From positions 361,962-425,961 of the forward strand of contig NZ_LMHM01000011.1 in the NCBI RefSeq assembly GCF_001427785.1: 64,000 nucleotides of DNA, read 5' to 3'. Below the pieces are notes generated by a model, which saw only the letters and a program-made list of their open reading frames with translations, was not told the origin of the DNA and ran no database searches. The stretch is from Lysobacter sp. Root690. Lineage in GTDB: Bacteria; Pseudomonadota; Gammaproteobacteria; Xanthomonadales; Xanthomonadaceae. Shown here one piece after another: positions 27,448-35,763 of this stretch. Position 1 is the stretch's first letter. The number at the start of each line of letters is the position of its first letter. Position numbers and translations under genes: made by a program.

Positions 27448-27750
27448 ATGAAAACGACACTCGGCGTAGCGCTTACGCCTCCGACAGCGGCTGCGTTGAT
27501 CGCCGGCGCCTGTGTGCTCGCGGCCGCGTTCCTGCCTACCTATCACGCCTGCGTGCCCGACCAGACGCGCATCCCGCCGATCGTGGCCAACCCGCCCGCG
27601 CTCGAATTGCCGAAGGCGCATGCGATACCGGCCAAGGCGGCCGGCCTGAAGGTCATCCAGGCCAAGCCCGCAACCGAGGTCGCCGAGACCGAGCCGGCGC
27701 GCGCGGCGGCCACGCCCGAGCCCGGCAACAGCGCGCGCGGCCAGCGCTGA
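27448..27750 (+). CDS. Small putative membrane or secreted protein
   Basis: A 100-aa ORF starting MKTTLGVALTPPTAAALIAG with one hydrophobic segment (about 11-33), one Cys at residue 44, and a Pro/Ala/Glu-rich tail (about 50-100). No recognised domain. The ribosome-binding site is weak (GGGA). It converges on the amino-acid permease gene with 41 bp between stops. Reading frame and composition are plausible for a small envelope protein, but it could be spurious. Confidence 0.45.
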   Translation: MKTTLGVALTPPTAAALIAGACVLAAAFLPTYHACVPDQTRIPPIVANPPALELPKAHAIPAKAAGLKVIQAKPATEVAETEPARAAATPEPGNSARGQR

Positions 27751-27791
27751 GCCGCGGCGGCGACGCGCTCAGGCGACGCCACCAAGACGGC

Positions 27792-29210
27792 TTACGCCTG
27801 CTCGGCCGCGTCCCGCGCCAGCTTGCTGTGGCGAATGCCATAACCGAAGTACACCGCGCAGCCGATCAGCAGCCAGATCGCGAACCGCTCGAAGGTGAGA
27901 TACGGCAATCCGCTGATCAGCCACAGCGAGAACCCGATACCGATCAGCGGCACCAGCGGCGACCACGGGGTGCGGAACGGCCGCGGCAGTTCCGGCGAGC
28001 GGTAACGCAACACCAGCACCGCGCTGCAGATCACCACGAACGCGCACAGCACCCCGATATTCACCAGCTTGGCCAGTTCCTCCAGCGAAAACAGCCCGGC
28101 CGCCACCGCCGCGACCGCGCCGATCAGCCAAGTCGTGCGCCACGGCGTGCGCCAGCGCGGATGCGCCTTTCCGAACCAGCCCGGCAGCAGCCCGTCGCGC
28201 GACAGCGCGAACCAGATCCGCGCGCCGGCCAGCAGATTGGCGAATATCACGCTGGTGATACCGCAGATCGAAGCCAGCGAAATCGCCACCATCACCTTGG
28301 GCATGCCGATCGCCGCGAACGCGTTGGCGACCGGCGCATCGTTGCCGAGGGTGGTGTAGGACACGATCCCGGTCAGCACCAGGCAGATGGCGATGTACAG
28401 GGTCATCGCGATCGCCAGCGACAGCACCACCGCGCGCGGCAGGTCGCGTTGCGGGTCGATCGCTTCTTCGGCGGCGGTGGTCATCATTTCGTAACCGAAC
28501 ACCGCGAAGAAGACGATCGAGGCGCCGGCCACCACGCCGTGCACGCCGAACGGCATGAACGGCTGCCAGCGCGCCGGATCCACATAGGCCACCCCGGCGA
28601 CGATGATCAGCACCGCCGCGCCGATCTTGATCGCCACCACCACGGTATTGAAGCGCGCGCCCCATTCGGTCTTGAATGCCAGCAGCGCGGTGATCGCCAG
28701 CGACACGAACACCGCCGGCACATTCACCACCTGCCCGGCCTTGCCGCCGAACCAGCCGCCCTGCGCCCACAGCGGCAGCGCTATCCCGGCGGCGTCGAGC
28801 AGGGCCTGCACGTAGCCGGACCAGCCCACCGCGACCACCGCCGCGATCAGCGCGAACTCCAGCAGCAGATCCCAGCCGATCAACCAACCGGCGAACTCGC
28901 CGAGCACCGCGTAGCCGTAGGTGTAGGCGCTGCCCGACACCGGAATCAACCCGGCGAACTCGGCGTAGCACAGCGCCGCCGCGGCGCTGGCGATGCCGGC
29001 CAGCACGAACGACAGCACCACCGCCGGCCCGGCGGTATCGGCCGCGACCGTGCCGGTCAGCACGAAGATGCCCACGCCGATGATCCCGCCGAGCCCGATC
29101 GCGGTCAGATGCCACAGCCCCAATACCCGGCGCAGCTCGCCGCGGGTCAACGCCTCGCGTTGCAATTGCTCGACGGACTTGCGGCGCAACATGCGGGCGG
29201 TGAGGTTCAT
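27792..29210 (-). CDS. Amino-acid permease, APC superfamily (cationic amino acid transporter-like)
   Basis: A 472-aa inner-membrane transporter with about 12 hydrophobic segments. The first one has the APC hallmark GLGGIIGVGIFVLTG, and the N-terminal RKSVEQLQREA is typical of the YfnA/CAT-like group. It should import an amino acid by proton or cation symport. The start is the ATG at 29210 (TGGAG upstream); the frame stays open to 29399 but that part is Arg-rich non-coding translation. It is a single gene, convergent with the small 100-aa ORF and divergent from a serine hydrolase. Arginine or ornithine transport would fit the nearby HSAF cluster but the sequence does not settle substrate. Confidence 0.88.
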   Translation of the reverse strand: MNLTARMLRRKSVEQLQREALTRGELRRVLGLWHLTAIGLGGIIGVGIFVLTGTVAADTAGPAVVLSFVLAGIASAAAALCYAEFAGLIPVSGSAYTYGYAVLGEFAGWLIGWDLLLEFALIAAVVAVGWSGYVQALLDAAGIALPLWAQGGWFGGKAGQVVNVPAVFVSLAITALLAFKTEWGARFNTVVVAIKIGAAVLIIVAGVAYVDPARWQPFMPFGVHGVVAGASIVFFAVFGYEMMTTAAEEAIDPQRDLPRAVVLSLAIAMTLYIAICLVLTGIVSYTTLGNDAPVANAFAAIGMPKVMVAISLASICGITSVIFANLLAGARIWFALSRDGLLPGWFGKAHPRWRTPWRTTWLIGAVAAVAAGLFSLEELAKLVNIGVLCAFVVICSAVLVLRYRSPELPRPFRTPWSPLVPLIGIGFSLWLISGLPYLTFERFAIWLLIGCAVYFGYGIRHSKLARDAAEQA

Positions 29211-29498
29211 CGAAGCTCCAGCGGCGAAGTTGGCAGGCCTCGCCGATGCTCGCACCGGCGCGCCGCGCCGGAATAGTCGCGCTTGCCCGGCTGGGACGCG
29301 GAAGTCCGCACAATCGGAGCGTCGCGGCTTGCGCGCGCGTTTATCGCCGCAACCGACCCGCCTAAACCCAGGTGCGACGGATCGACCGTGACGCGACATC
29401 GACTACCATGCGTCCCGGCCGGTTCGCGCCTGGATTTCGCGCACGCTCGATGGCCGCAGTACACCGCCCTTCAATCAACACCTTCGAGCCGCACCGCA

Positions 29499-30938
29499 AT
29501 GAATCGACGCCTCTGCCACGCCCTGCTCTGCCTGCTCGCTCTCGCGCCGGGCTTGTTGAATGCCACGGTCCGGCCCGATCCCGCCGACCGCCTGCGGCAT
29601 CAGCTGCGGATCGAATCGCAGCGCTACGGCATCGTCGGCCAGTCCGTCGAAGTCAGCCACGACGGCAAGCCAGTGTTCCAGGGCGTGTACGGCGCGTCCG
29701 ACCTCGGCAACGGCCAACGCGTGACCGCGGACGACATCTTCCCGGTGTACTCGGTCGCCAAACTGTTCGTCTCGACCTTGCTCATGCAATTGGTCGAACA
29801 AGGCAAGATCGACCTGGACCGGCCCGCGAGCGCGTACCTGCGCGACCTGCCTGCAAGCTGGAACGCCATCAGCGTGCGCCAGTTCCTCAATCACACCTCC
29901 GGCGTGGCCGAGTACTACACGCCCGAACAGATGGCCGGCACCGCCGAAGCCAACGCGTCCTTTCCCGCGAGCCTGCCGGCGGCCCTGGCCGTCGCCGCCG
30001 CCCGACCGATGCAGTTCGCGCCCGGCACTCGCACGCGCTACACCCAGACCAATTACCTGGTGCTCACGCAGTTGCTGGAAACCCACTACGGCCAGCCTTA
30101 CACGCGGATCGCGCGCGAACGCATCCTCGTCCCGCTGCAGTTGCAACGCACCTGGCTGGGCCGCGACGGCCTGCCCGCGCGCGGCGTGGTCGCCGCTTAT
30201 CGCGGCCAGGACGGCAAAGCGCAGCCGATGCCGGATGTGGTCTGGCCCGCGTATGCACTGGGCCACAGCGCGCTGTACATGAGCCGCGGCGATCTGTCGG
30301 CGTTCCTGCGCGCGGTCGCGGCCGGCGAGTTGGTATCGAAGACCTCGCTGATGAAGTTGTGGCAACCGCAGACGCTGCCGGGCGGCCAACGCGGCGAATT
30401 CCTCAGTGGCTGGGAGAGCGGCGACAGCGGCCACTACCGCGACGTCGGCCACGACGGCGGCACCGTGGTGCGCGCGCGGATCCTGTTCGGCGATTCGCTC
30501 GACCACGACGTTTACACCGTCGTCTACCTGACCAACGGCAGCGCCCGCAACGTCTGGTCGCGCACCCTGGTCGACGACCTGATGGGCGTGCTGGCGCCGC
30601 AGCGCTTCCCGACGCAGGCCCTGGCCGACAGGATTGCCGCGTTCGCGCTGCGCGCGACGGACGACAAGCAGAAACAAGCCTTCGCCAAAACCTTGCGCGC
30701 CGATCGCAGCGTGGACCGGCAACAGCTCGAGCGAACGATCAACAACACCGGTTACGCCTTGCGCGAAACCCACGGTGCCGACACCGCTCTGCGCGTGTTC
30801 ATTCTCAACACCGTGCTGTTTCCAAAGTCCGCCAACGCCTGGGACAGCCTGGCCGAAACCTATGAGGCCAAGGGCTACGAGGCCGCGGCGAACGCTGCCA
30901 GGCACAAGCAATTGATGCTGTCGAAACCACCGCGCTGA
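29499..30938 (+). CDS. Secreted serine hydrolase, beta-lactamase class C/PBP4* family
   Basis: A 479-aa protein with a signal peptide (about 1-22), a beta-lactamase-like domain (about 30-370) and a C-terminal helical part. The catalytic SxxK is SVAK (Ser85, Lys88), HTSG follows the usual FLNHTSGV context, and the third motif is HDG in VGHDGGTV. The second motif is YTQ in RYTQTNY instead of the common YSN. The family includes esterases, D-aminopeptidases and penicillin-binding proteins; a true beta-lactamase role is not implied. The C-terminal 100 residues contain a TPR-like stretch (NAWDSLAETYEAKGYEAAA) often found in such hydrolases. Start chosen at the ATG giving the signal peptide; the longer open frame to 29283 lacks support. 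Confidence 0.87.
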   Translation: MNRRLCHALLCLLALAPGLLNATVRPDPADRLRHQLRIESQRYGIVGQSVEVSHDGKPVFQGVYGASDLGNGQRVTADDIFPVYSVAKLFVSTLLMQLVEQGKIDLDRPASAYLRDLPASWNAISVRQFLNHTSGVAEYYTPEQMAGTAEANASFPASLPAALAVAAARPMQFAPGTRTRYTQTNYLVLTQLLETHYGQPYTRIARERILVPLQLQRTWLGRDGLPARGVVAAYRGQDGKAQPMPDVVWPAYALGHSALYMSRGDLSAFLRAVAAGELVSKTSLMKLWQPQTLPGGQRGEFLSGWESGDSGHYRDVGHDGGTVVRARILFGDSLDHDVYTVVYLTNGSARNVWSRTLVDDLMGVLAPQRFPTQALADRIAAFALRATDDKQKQAFAKTLRADRSVDRQQLERTINNTGYALRETHGADTALRVFILNTVLFPKSANAWDSLAETYEAKGYEAAANAARHKQLMLSKPPR

Positions 30939-31060
30939 TTGCTGTGACGCAAGCTGCAGGAATTGCTGCCGCGCGGTCGGCTAATGCGATGATTCTTGTC
31001 CGATATGCGACGACGTAGCCAGGGCGTCAGCGTCAGCGTGGTAACGCGGCATCCGCGCTT

Positions 31061-33544
31061 TCATCCGGCAGCCAGCAAGCGCATCGCCAGCCACGCCGGC
31101 ACACCGAGATAGAACGCGAGACGCCCCAGCCATTCCATTGCATCGCGCACCGCGGCCGCATGCGCGGTGCGCAACGCGATGGCCAGCATGACGACGGTTT
31201 CGATCGCGATCCGCAGCACCGCGGCGAACAGCATCAAACCGATCGACCACGACGCCCACCAGATCAGCAAGCCGGTGAGATACGCGCCGAGCCCATAGCT
31301 GTAGTACTCGCCGAACACGCCGCCGAAGGCGATGATCTGGTGCAGGCGGAATGCGATCAGTGCCAGCAGCAGCGCGAACAGGCCGAATTTCACCAGCGGA
31401 TGATCGAACCGGCGTCGGCGTGCATCGGCGCGGTTCTGGGCCAGATCGGCCAGTCCGTTCGCGACGCCGCCTTCCAGCCGGACCGGCGTGCCGGTCGAAG
31501 CCAACAGGCGCTGCAATGCCCGCGGGCGGGTCGATGCCAGACTCCACGTCCACCATGGCCCCGCGGATAAGCGCACATCGACGCCACTGCCCGGCAGCGG
31601 AATGCGCCAGGGCCGCAATGCGTCGATCGACGCCAGCGGAAGTTCGATCCGTCGTCGGCGTTGATCCAAGACCAGCAGCGAACCTTCGACGCGTGCTTGT
31701 GCGACGAACGCTCGCTCGATTACCCACGCGGCCACGGCCGGCGCCAGCACCGCCGCGGCGAACAGCCACAGCTGCGACAAGGACTGAATCTGCAGGCCCG
31801 TGCGCGTCAGCATGTCGAAGGCCAGCCACAACAGTCCCGCGCCCGCGCATAGCCGCAGCGCGCCGATCACTGCACGCCACGGCGGCGTAAGCATCACCAC
31901 CGTGATGACCGCTTCCACCTGCGGCGCGGTAGCGGCGCGACGACGTAATGACTGCCACGCTGCCAGCGCGGCTAACCCGAGCAGAAACACCGCGCCCGCG
32001 CGCCCGACCCAATCGCCCCAACGCACCATTAAAGTCGGCGACGGATCGCGCGCGCTGACGAACGCCGTCAGCACAGCCTGATCGCCGATCGCGGTGTTCG
32101 CTAGCACCTCGCCGGTGTCGTCGATGATCGCGCTGAAGCCGTTGGTGGTGACGCGCACCTGCGGCAATCGCGTTTCGATGCTGCGGAACGCCGCGACCGC
32201 CAGATGCAGGCGCGCGCCGACCGGATACGCGGTGAACCACGAATCGTTGGAGATACCGACGATGGCCTGCGCGCCGAGCCGCGCGCCGTCGATGGCCAGA
32301 TCGGGATGCACATCGTCCAGGCAGATCAGCGGCACCACGTTGACCTCGCGCCCGTCCGCGCTGCGCAACGGCAGCACGCGCGCGCCGTCGCCCGGGCTCC
32401 AGGTGCCGGTCCACGGCAACACGCTGCGCAAGCGCGGCCCGTCGAGCCAGCGCGGCACGTGTTCGGTCAGCGGGAACGGATAGGTCTTGCGATAGACGCC
32501 GAGCAGGCCCTTGCCGGGTTCGAGAAACGCGGCCGCGTTGTACTCGCCCTGCGCGTCGCGATCGTAGGTACCGAACACCAGCGGCACGCCGGCCGTATCG
32601 ACGAAGCCCTGGATCTCGCGATCCAGCGCCGCGCCGTCCTCGCTGCGCGGGTGGCCGAAGGTGGTGGGATACACAGTTTCCGACCACAGCAGCACGTCCG
32701 CCTGGTGGTCGCGGATCGCCGACCACGACAGCGCGTAATGGGTGTCGAGCACCTGCCGGACCACGCCGTACGCGCCGATTTTCTTGCGCAGCCGCTCGTA
32801 GTCGGTAATGTTGGCCTGGACCATCGCCACGCGCAGCGTCGGCGCGTCGGCGAGCGCGGGCGCCTGCAAGGCCGCTCGGCGCACCGCGCCGTAACCGGCC
32901 ATGCACGCGACGATGCCGATCGCCAGCGCGAGCGGCCGCAGCAGCACGCGCATGCTGCGATCTGCACCTCGGCCGCGATATTCGACGATGGCGAACGCGA
33001 TCGCCTCGTTGACCAGCAGCAGCAGCGCGGTGATGCCCGCCGCGCCGCCGAGATCGGCGACCTGACGCAGCACCGCCGACGGAAACACGCCATGTCCCAG
33101 GGTATCGCCCAAAGGCTTGGCCACCAGCCATTCGCAGGCGACCCACGCGCAGGTCGCGGCCAGCGCGCGCAGCACCGGCCCGTAACGGCGTCCGGCCCAT
33201 TGACGCACCAACGCGAAGGCGATGAATTGCGGCTGCACCAACGGCGCAAATACGAGCAGTACCACCGTCGCCGTCGATGCGCCCACGCCGGTGTAGGCAC
33301 CGATCGCCGCGCCGAACCAATAGAAAACCGCCGCCACGAAGGCGACGCTCATCAGCGCGGCATTCGCCAGCGCCCGCGGCGTCGTCCTGTCGGTGTTAAG
33401 TACCAGCAACCACGGCACCAGCGCGACGAAACCCAAAATCCAGGCCAGGCCACCGAGCGCGTACAAGCCGAGCAACACGGCGGTGGCGAGAATGCCGGCG
33501 AGGCTACGCCAGCGGGACAACCGCTCATGGGTCAAGTCGAACAC
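31061..33544 (-). CDS. Apolipoprotein N-acyltransferase-like protein with extra C-terminal membrane region
   Basis: An 827-aa membrane protein. Residues 1-225 hold about six hydrophobic segments, followed by a periplasmic nitrilase-like domain (about 235-485) with the expected catalytic residues: Glu289 in WSETVYP, Lys353 in YRKTYPFP and Cys408 in PLICLDD. That layout matches Lnt, which adds a third acyl chain to lipoproteins. Beyond residue 490 there are some 330 more residues with further hydrophobic segments and a soluble insert (about 615-700), which ordinary Lnt (about 510 aa) lacks. It is probably a paralogue, not the housekeeping Lnt. The 224-aa membrane-anchored gene lies 27 bp upstream on the same strand, suggesting an operon. 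Confidence 0.8.
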   Translation of the reverse strand: MFDLTHERLSRWRSLAGILATAVLLGLYALGGLAWILGFVALVPWLLVLNTDRTTPRALANAALMSVAFVAAVFYWFGAAIGAYTGVGASTATVVLLVFAPLVQPQFIAFALVRQWAGRRYGPVLRALAATCAWVACEWLVAKPLGDTLGHGVFPSAVLRQVADLGGAAGITALLLLVNEAIAFAIVEYRGRGADRSMRVLLRPLALAIGIVACMAGYGAVRRAALQAPALADAPTLRVAMVQANITDYERLRKKIGAYGVVRQVLDTHYALSWSAIRDHQADVLLWSETVYPTTFGHPRSEDGAALDREIQGFVDTAGVPLVFGTYDRDAQGEYNAAAFLEPGKGLLGVYRKTYPFPLTEHVPRWLDGPRLRSVLPWTGTWSPGDGARVLPLRSADGREVNVVPLICLDDVHPDLAIDGARLGAQAIVGISNDSWFTAYPVGARLHLAVAAFRSIETRLPQVRVTTNGFSAIIDDTGEVLANTAIGDQAVLTAFVSARDPSPTLMVRWGDWVGRAGAVFLLGLAALAAWQSLRRRAATAPQVEAVITVVMLTPPWRAVIGALRLCAGAGLLWLAFDMLTRTGLQIQSLSQLWLFAAAVLAPAVAAWVIERAFVAQARVEGSLLVLDQRRRRIELPLASIDALRPWRIPLPGSGVDVRLSAGPWWTWSLASTRPRALQRLLASTGTPVRLEGGVANGLADLAQNRADARRRRFDHPLVKFGLFALLLALIAFRLHQIIAFGGVFGEYYSYGLGAYLTGLLIWWASWSIGLMLFAAVLRIAIETVVMLAIALRTAHAAAVRDAMEWLGRLAFYLGVPAWLAMRLLAAG

Positions 33545-33571
33545 TCCGTGTCGCGGGGTGAGCGCGGGAAA

Positions 33572-34246
33572 TCAGCGCGGGGGAATCTGGATCTGCCGTC
33601 GCGGCATGCCGGGCGGTGCGAGTTCCGGCGGCACCACCCGGTCGGCCGGCATCGCGATCGGCCGGCCCTGCGCGTCGTGCAAAGTGAAGTCGGGCGAGAA
33701 CATCAGAATTGGTTCGATCGGAACGCCCTCGTCGGTCACCTGATGATGGCGCACATAACCTCGCGGCAGTTCATAACCTTCCGGCACCGCCAGCCCGACC
33801 AGCGGAGGGCTGGTACCGGGCGGATTGAACGCACCCAGGCCGGTGCGCACGCCGGCCTGTTGCAATGCCTCGATGACCTGCGCGCCGGTGGGTTCCGGAT
33901 CGCCGGGCTGGAAGTAGCTGGCGAGATCGTCGGGATCGTTGCTCGGCATGTCCTGCGCTTGCTGCGGCGATGCGATTCGTCCTGCGGGATGGGTGGATGC
34001 GGATCGGTCGTCCATCGCGGTGGCCATCGCGTCGCGATCCGTACCGAAACTCGAGACGACGTTACTCGTGTCGTGCCCAGGCTCGCGCAGACACCACCAC
34101 CCGACCAACGCAACGGAGAGCGCGACCACGCCGACACCCATCACCCACGGCAATCTGCTGCCGCGAGTGGCGGGTTTCGCGATCACACGCATGCCCTCGC
34201 CGTCCGCTCGGGACGACGGGGCATGCGGATTACTGCGCTTGGACAC
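33572..34246 (-). CDS. Single-pass membrane protein of unknown function
   Basis: A 224-aa protein with a basic N-terminus, one transmembrane helix (about 35-52, VMGVGVVALSVALVGWW) and a periplasmic Pro-rich tail. The stretch 115-224 (ALQQAGVRTGLGAFNPPGTSPP ... PIAMPADRVVPPEL region) looks folded and may be a small domain, but I do not recognise it. It is 27 bp upstream of the Lnt-like gene and 26 bp downstream of the SGNH hydrolase gene, so the three may form one transcript. A role with the Lnt-like enzyme is only positional inference. Confidence 0.65.
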   Translation of the reverse strand: MSKRSNPHAPSSRADGEGMRVIAKPATRGSRLPWVMGVGVVALSVALVGWWCLREPGHDTSNVVSSFGTDRDAMATAMDDRSASTHPAGRIASPQQAQDMPSNDPDDLASYFQPGDPEPTGAQVIEALQQAGVRTGLGAFNPPGTSPPLVGLAVPEGYELPRGYVRHHQVTDEGVPIEPILMFSPDFTLHDAQGRPIAMPADRVVPPELAPPGMPRRQIQIPPR

Positions 34247-34272
34247 GGTCGTTTAGTCCGCCGGACTCGCGA

Positions 34273-35361
34273 TCAGGGATTGGTCGGCTGATACACCGAC
34301 AACGCCCAACCCATGCGCTCGTGCCCGTACTGGTTCCAGATCGGGCTGCGGCCGTTGCTGAAGCTGGAATAGCGCGGCGCGCCGGTGCCGGTGGTGCCAC
34401 CCCACAGACCCGCCGACACGGTGCCGCCGGTGTAGGTCGGATGGGTGTCATCGGACTGGATGTAATCGAACGAACTCGACGAGGAAACGAACTTGGTGTT
34501 CGCATCGCGCAAGGTCGAGCGCAGGGTCACCGAGGTCCGGGTGATGTAGCTGGCCTCGCTTTCCCCGGACACATAGCGCAGCGCGTCGGAGTCGATCAGG
34601 CCGTCGCCGTTGCTGTCGTAATCCGCGGCCATGTACTGGGCGAAGCTGTCGGCGCACTTGAAGCCCTTCTGGCGGGCGTATTCGCACATCCAGTAGTTCA
34701 TCTTGGCGATCGCGGGCAGGAAGCGGTCGCGCATGTTCACGGTCTGGCCGGTGCCGGCGTCGCGGCAGGCGCTCTGCACGTTGTCAGTGTTGTAGCCGGG
34801 ATAGTGCAGATTCGAAATCACCTTGAGCCGGGTGTTGGCGTGCGCGTTGGTGTTGATGTAATCCATCGCCGCGGCCACGTAGGTCTTGCACGAATTGATC
34901 GCCGCATCCAGCCCGCTGTAGTCGCAGGTGCCGGTCTGCGACTTGAACGCCGAACGCGCCTGCAGGCCGTCGTTGCCGCACATCTCGAAGCTCACCACCC
35001 GGGTCGACGCGGCCTGCATGTAGGAACGCTCGGCCACGATCTTGTTTTCGTAGACATCGCGCGCCACCGCGCCGGACTTGGCGCGACGCACGCTTTCGAT
35101 ATCGGCGTTCCAGCGCGCCGACAGGTATTCGGCGTCCACCGTCGGCGCCGAGTATTTGCCCGCGTTGCTGATCGAGCCGTTGTAGCCGGCGAAGATCGAA
35201 TCGCCATAGGCGACGGTCCGATATTTGGCGGTGGTGCCGGACCGGTCGATGGTCCACGACACGTTCTGATTGAGGGTATTGGCCATCGCGGGGGCCGCGA
35301 GCGCGATCAGCGCCACAGCCGAAAGCAACCGCCCCGCCTTGTTGCGGAACAGAGTCTTCAT
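34273..35361 (-). CDS. Secreted SGNH/GDSL-type hydrolase
   Basis: A 362-aa protein with a signal peptide (about 1-28, ending APAMA). Block I is AYGDSIFAGY (Ser55), block III is CGND (Asn130), and the C-terminal catalytic pair is DDTHP (Asp304, His307), giving an SGNH esterase or lipase fold. An EF-hand-like loop, DSNGDGLIDSD, lies at 249-259, so calcium binding is likely. Several Cys pairs suggest disulfides, as expected outside the cytoplasm. The ATG at 35361 follows AAGGGGAATTAAGG; the frame is open to 35712 without support. Substrate (acyl ester of lipid or polysaccharide) is unknown. A perfect hairpin lies in its leader (35393-35412). Confidence 0.87.
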   Translation of the reverse strand: MKTLFRNKAGRLLSAVALIALAAPAMANTLNQNVSWTIDRSGTTAKYRTVAYGDSIFAGYNGSISNAGKYSAPTVDAEYLSARWNADIESVRRAKSGAVARDVYENKIVAERSYMQAASTRVVSFEMCGNDGLQARSAFKSQTGTCDYSGLDAAINSCKTYVAAAMDYINTNAHANTRLKVISNLHYPGYNTDNVQSACRDAGTGQTVNMRDRFLPAIAKMNYWMCEYARQKGFKCADSFAQYMAADYDSNGDGLIDSDALRYVSGESEASYITRTSVTLRSTLRDANTKFVSSSSSFDYIQSDDTHPTYTGGTVSAGLWGGTTGTGAPRYSSFSNGRSPIWNQYGHERMGWALSVYQPTNP

Positions 35362-35392
35362 CCTTAATTCCCCTTCGAGATGATGTGCGCTG

Positions 35393-35412
35393 CGGACACC
35401 TGCTGGTGTCCG
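35393..35412. promoter_or_regulatory. Hairpin in the SGNH hydrolase leader
   Basis: Perfect 8-bp stem CGGACACC/GGTGTCCG with a TGCT loop, 31 nt upstream of the hydrolase start. It could be an operator or a 5-prime mRNA stabiliser. No U-tract on either strand. The rest of 35413-35763 shows no gene. Confidence 0.4.
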
Positions 35413-35763
35413 ATGAGAAGGTGGTCCGACGAAAGTGATGCGACGAAACAGCGAAGTCCGACTGACGGCGAGGACGCCCACACGTTCCGGCATCGCTCCC
35501 CCTGCCATCGCCCCCCGGACGCTAGCGTACGGTTCCGGCGGCACGCAATGTGCGCTGCAGCAGCGACGGGGGGCTGCATCACGTTTTCGCATTCGCGTCG
35601 GCAAACCGCGCGGGCGGCACGACGCGTCAGCGGGGCCACGGCCCGCGTTGCGGCGCCCCTGCGTTCCTTCGCGCCTGCGCACTGCCGCCGACGCATCGCC
35701 GCTGGCATCCACACGGCCGAACGCGGGGAAGACCCGCTGCGTTTCGAAACCCGCCGCGCGCGA

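Noticed and set aside
27423-29276. 617-codon plus-strand ORF opposite the permease
   Set aside because: The minus-strand permease has clear APC motifs and membrane segments; this frame is His/Arg/Gln-rich antisense.
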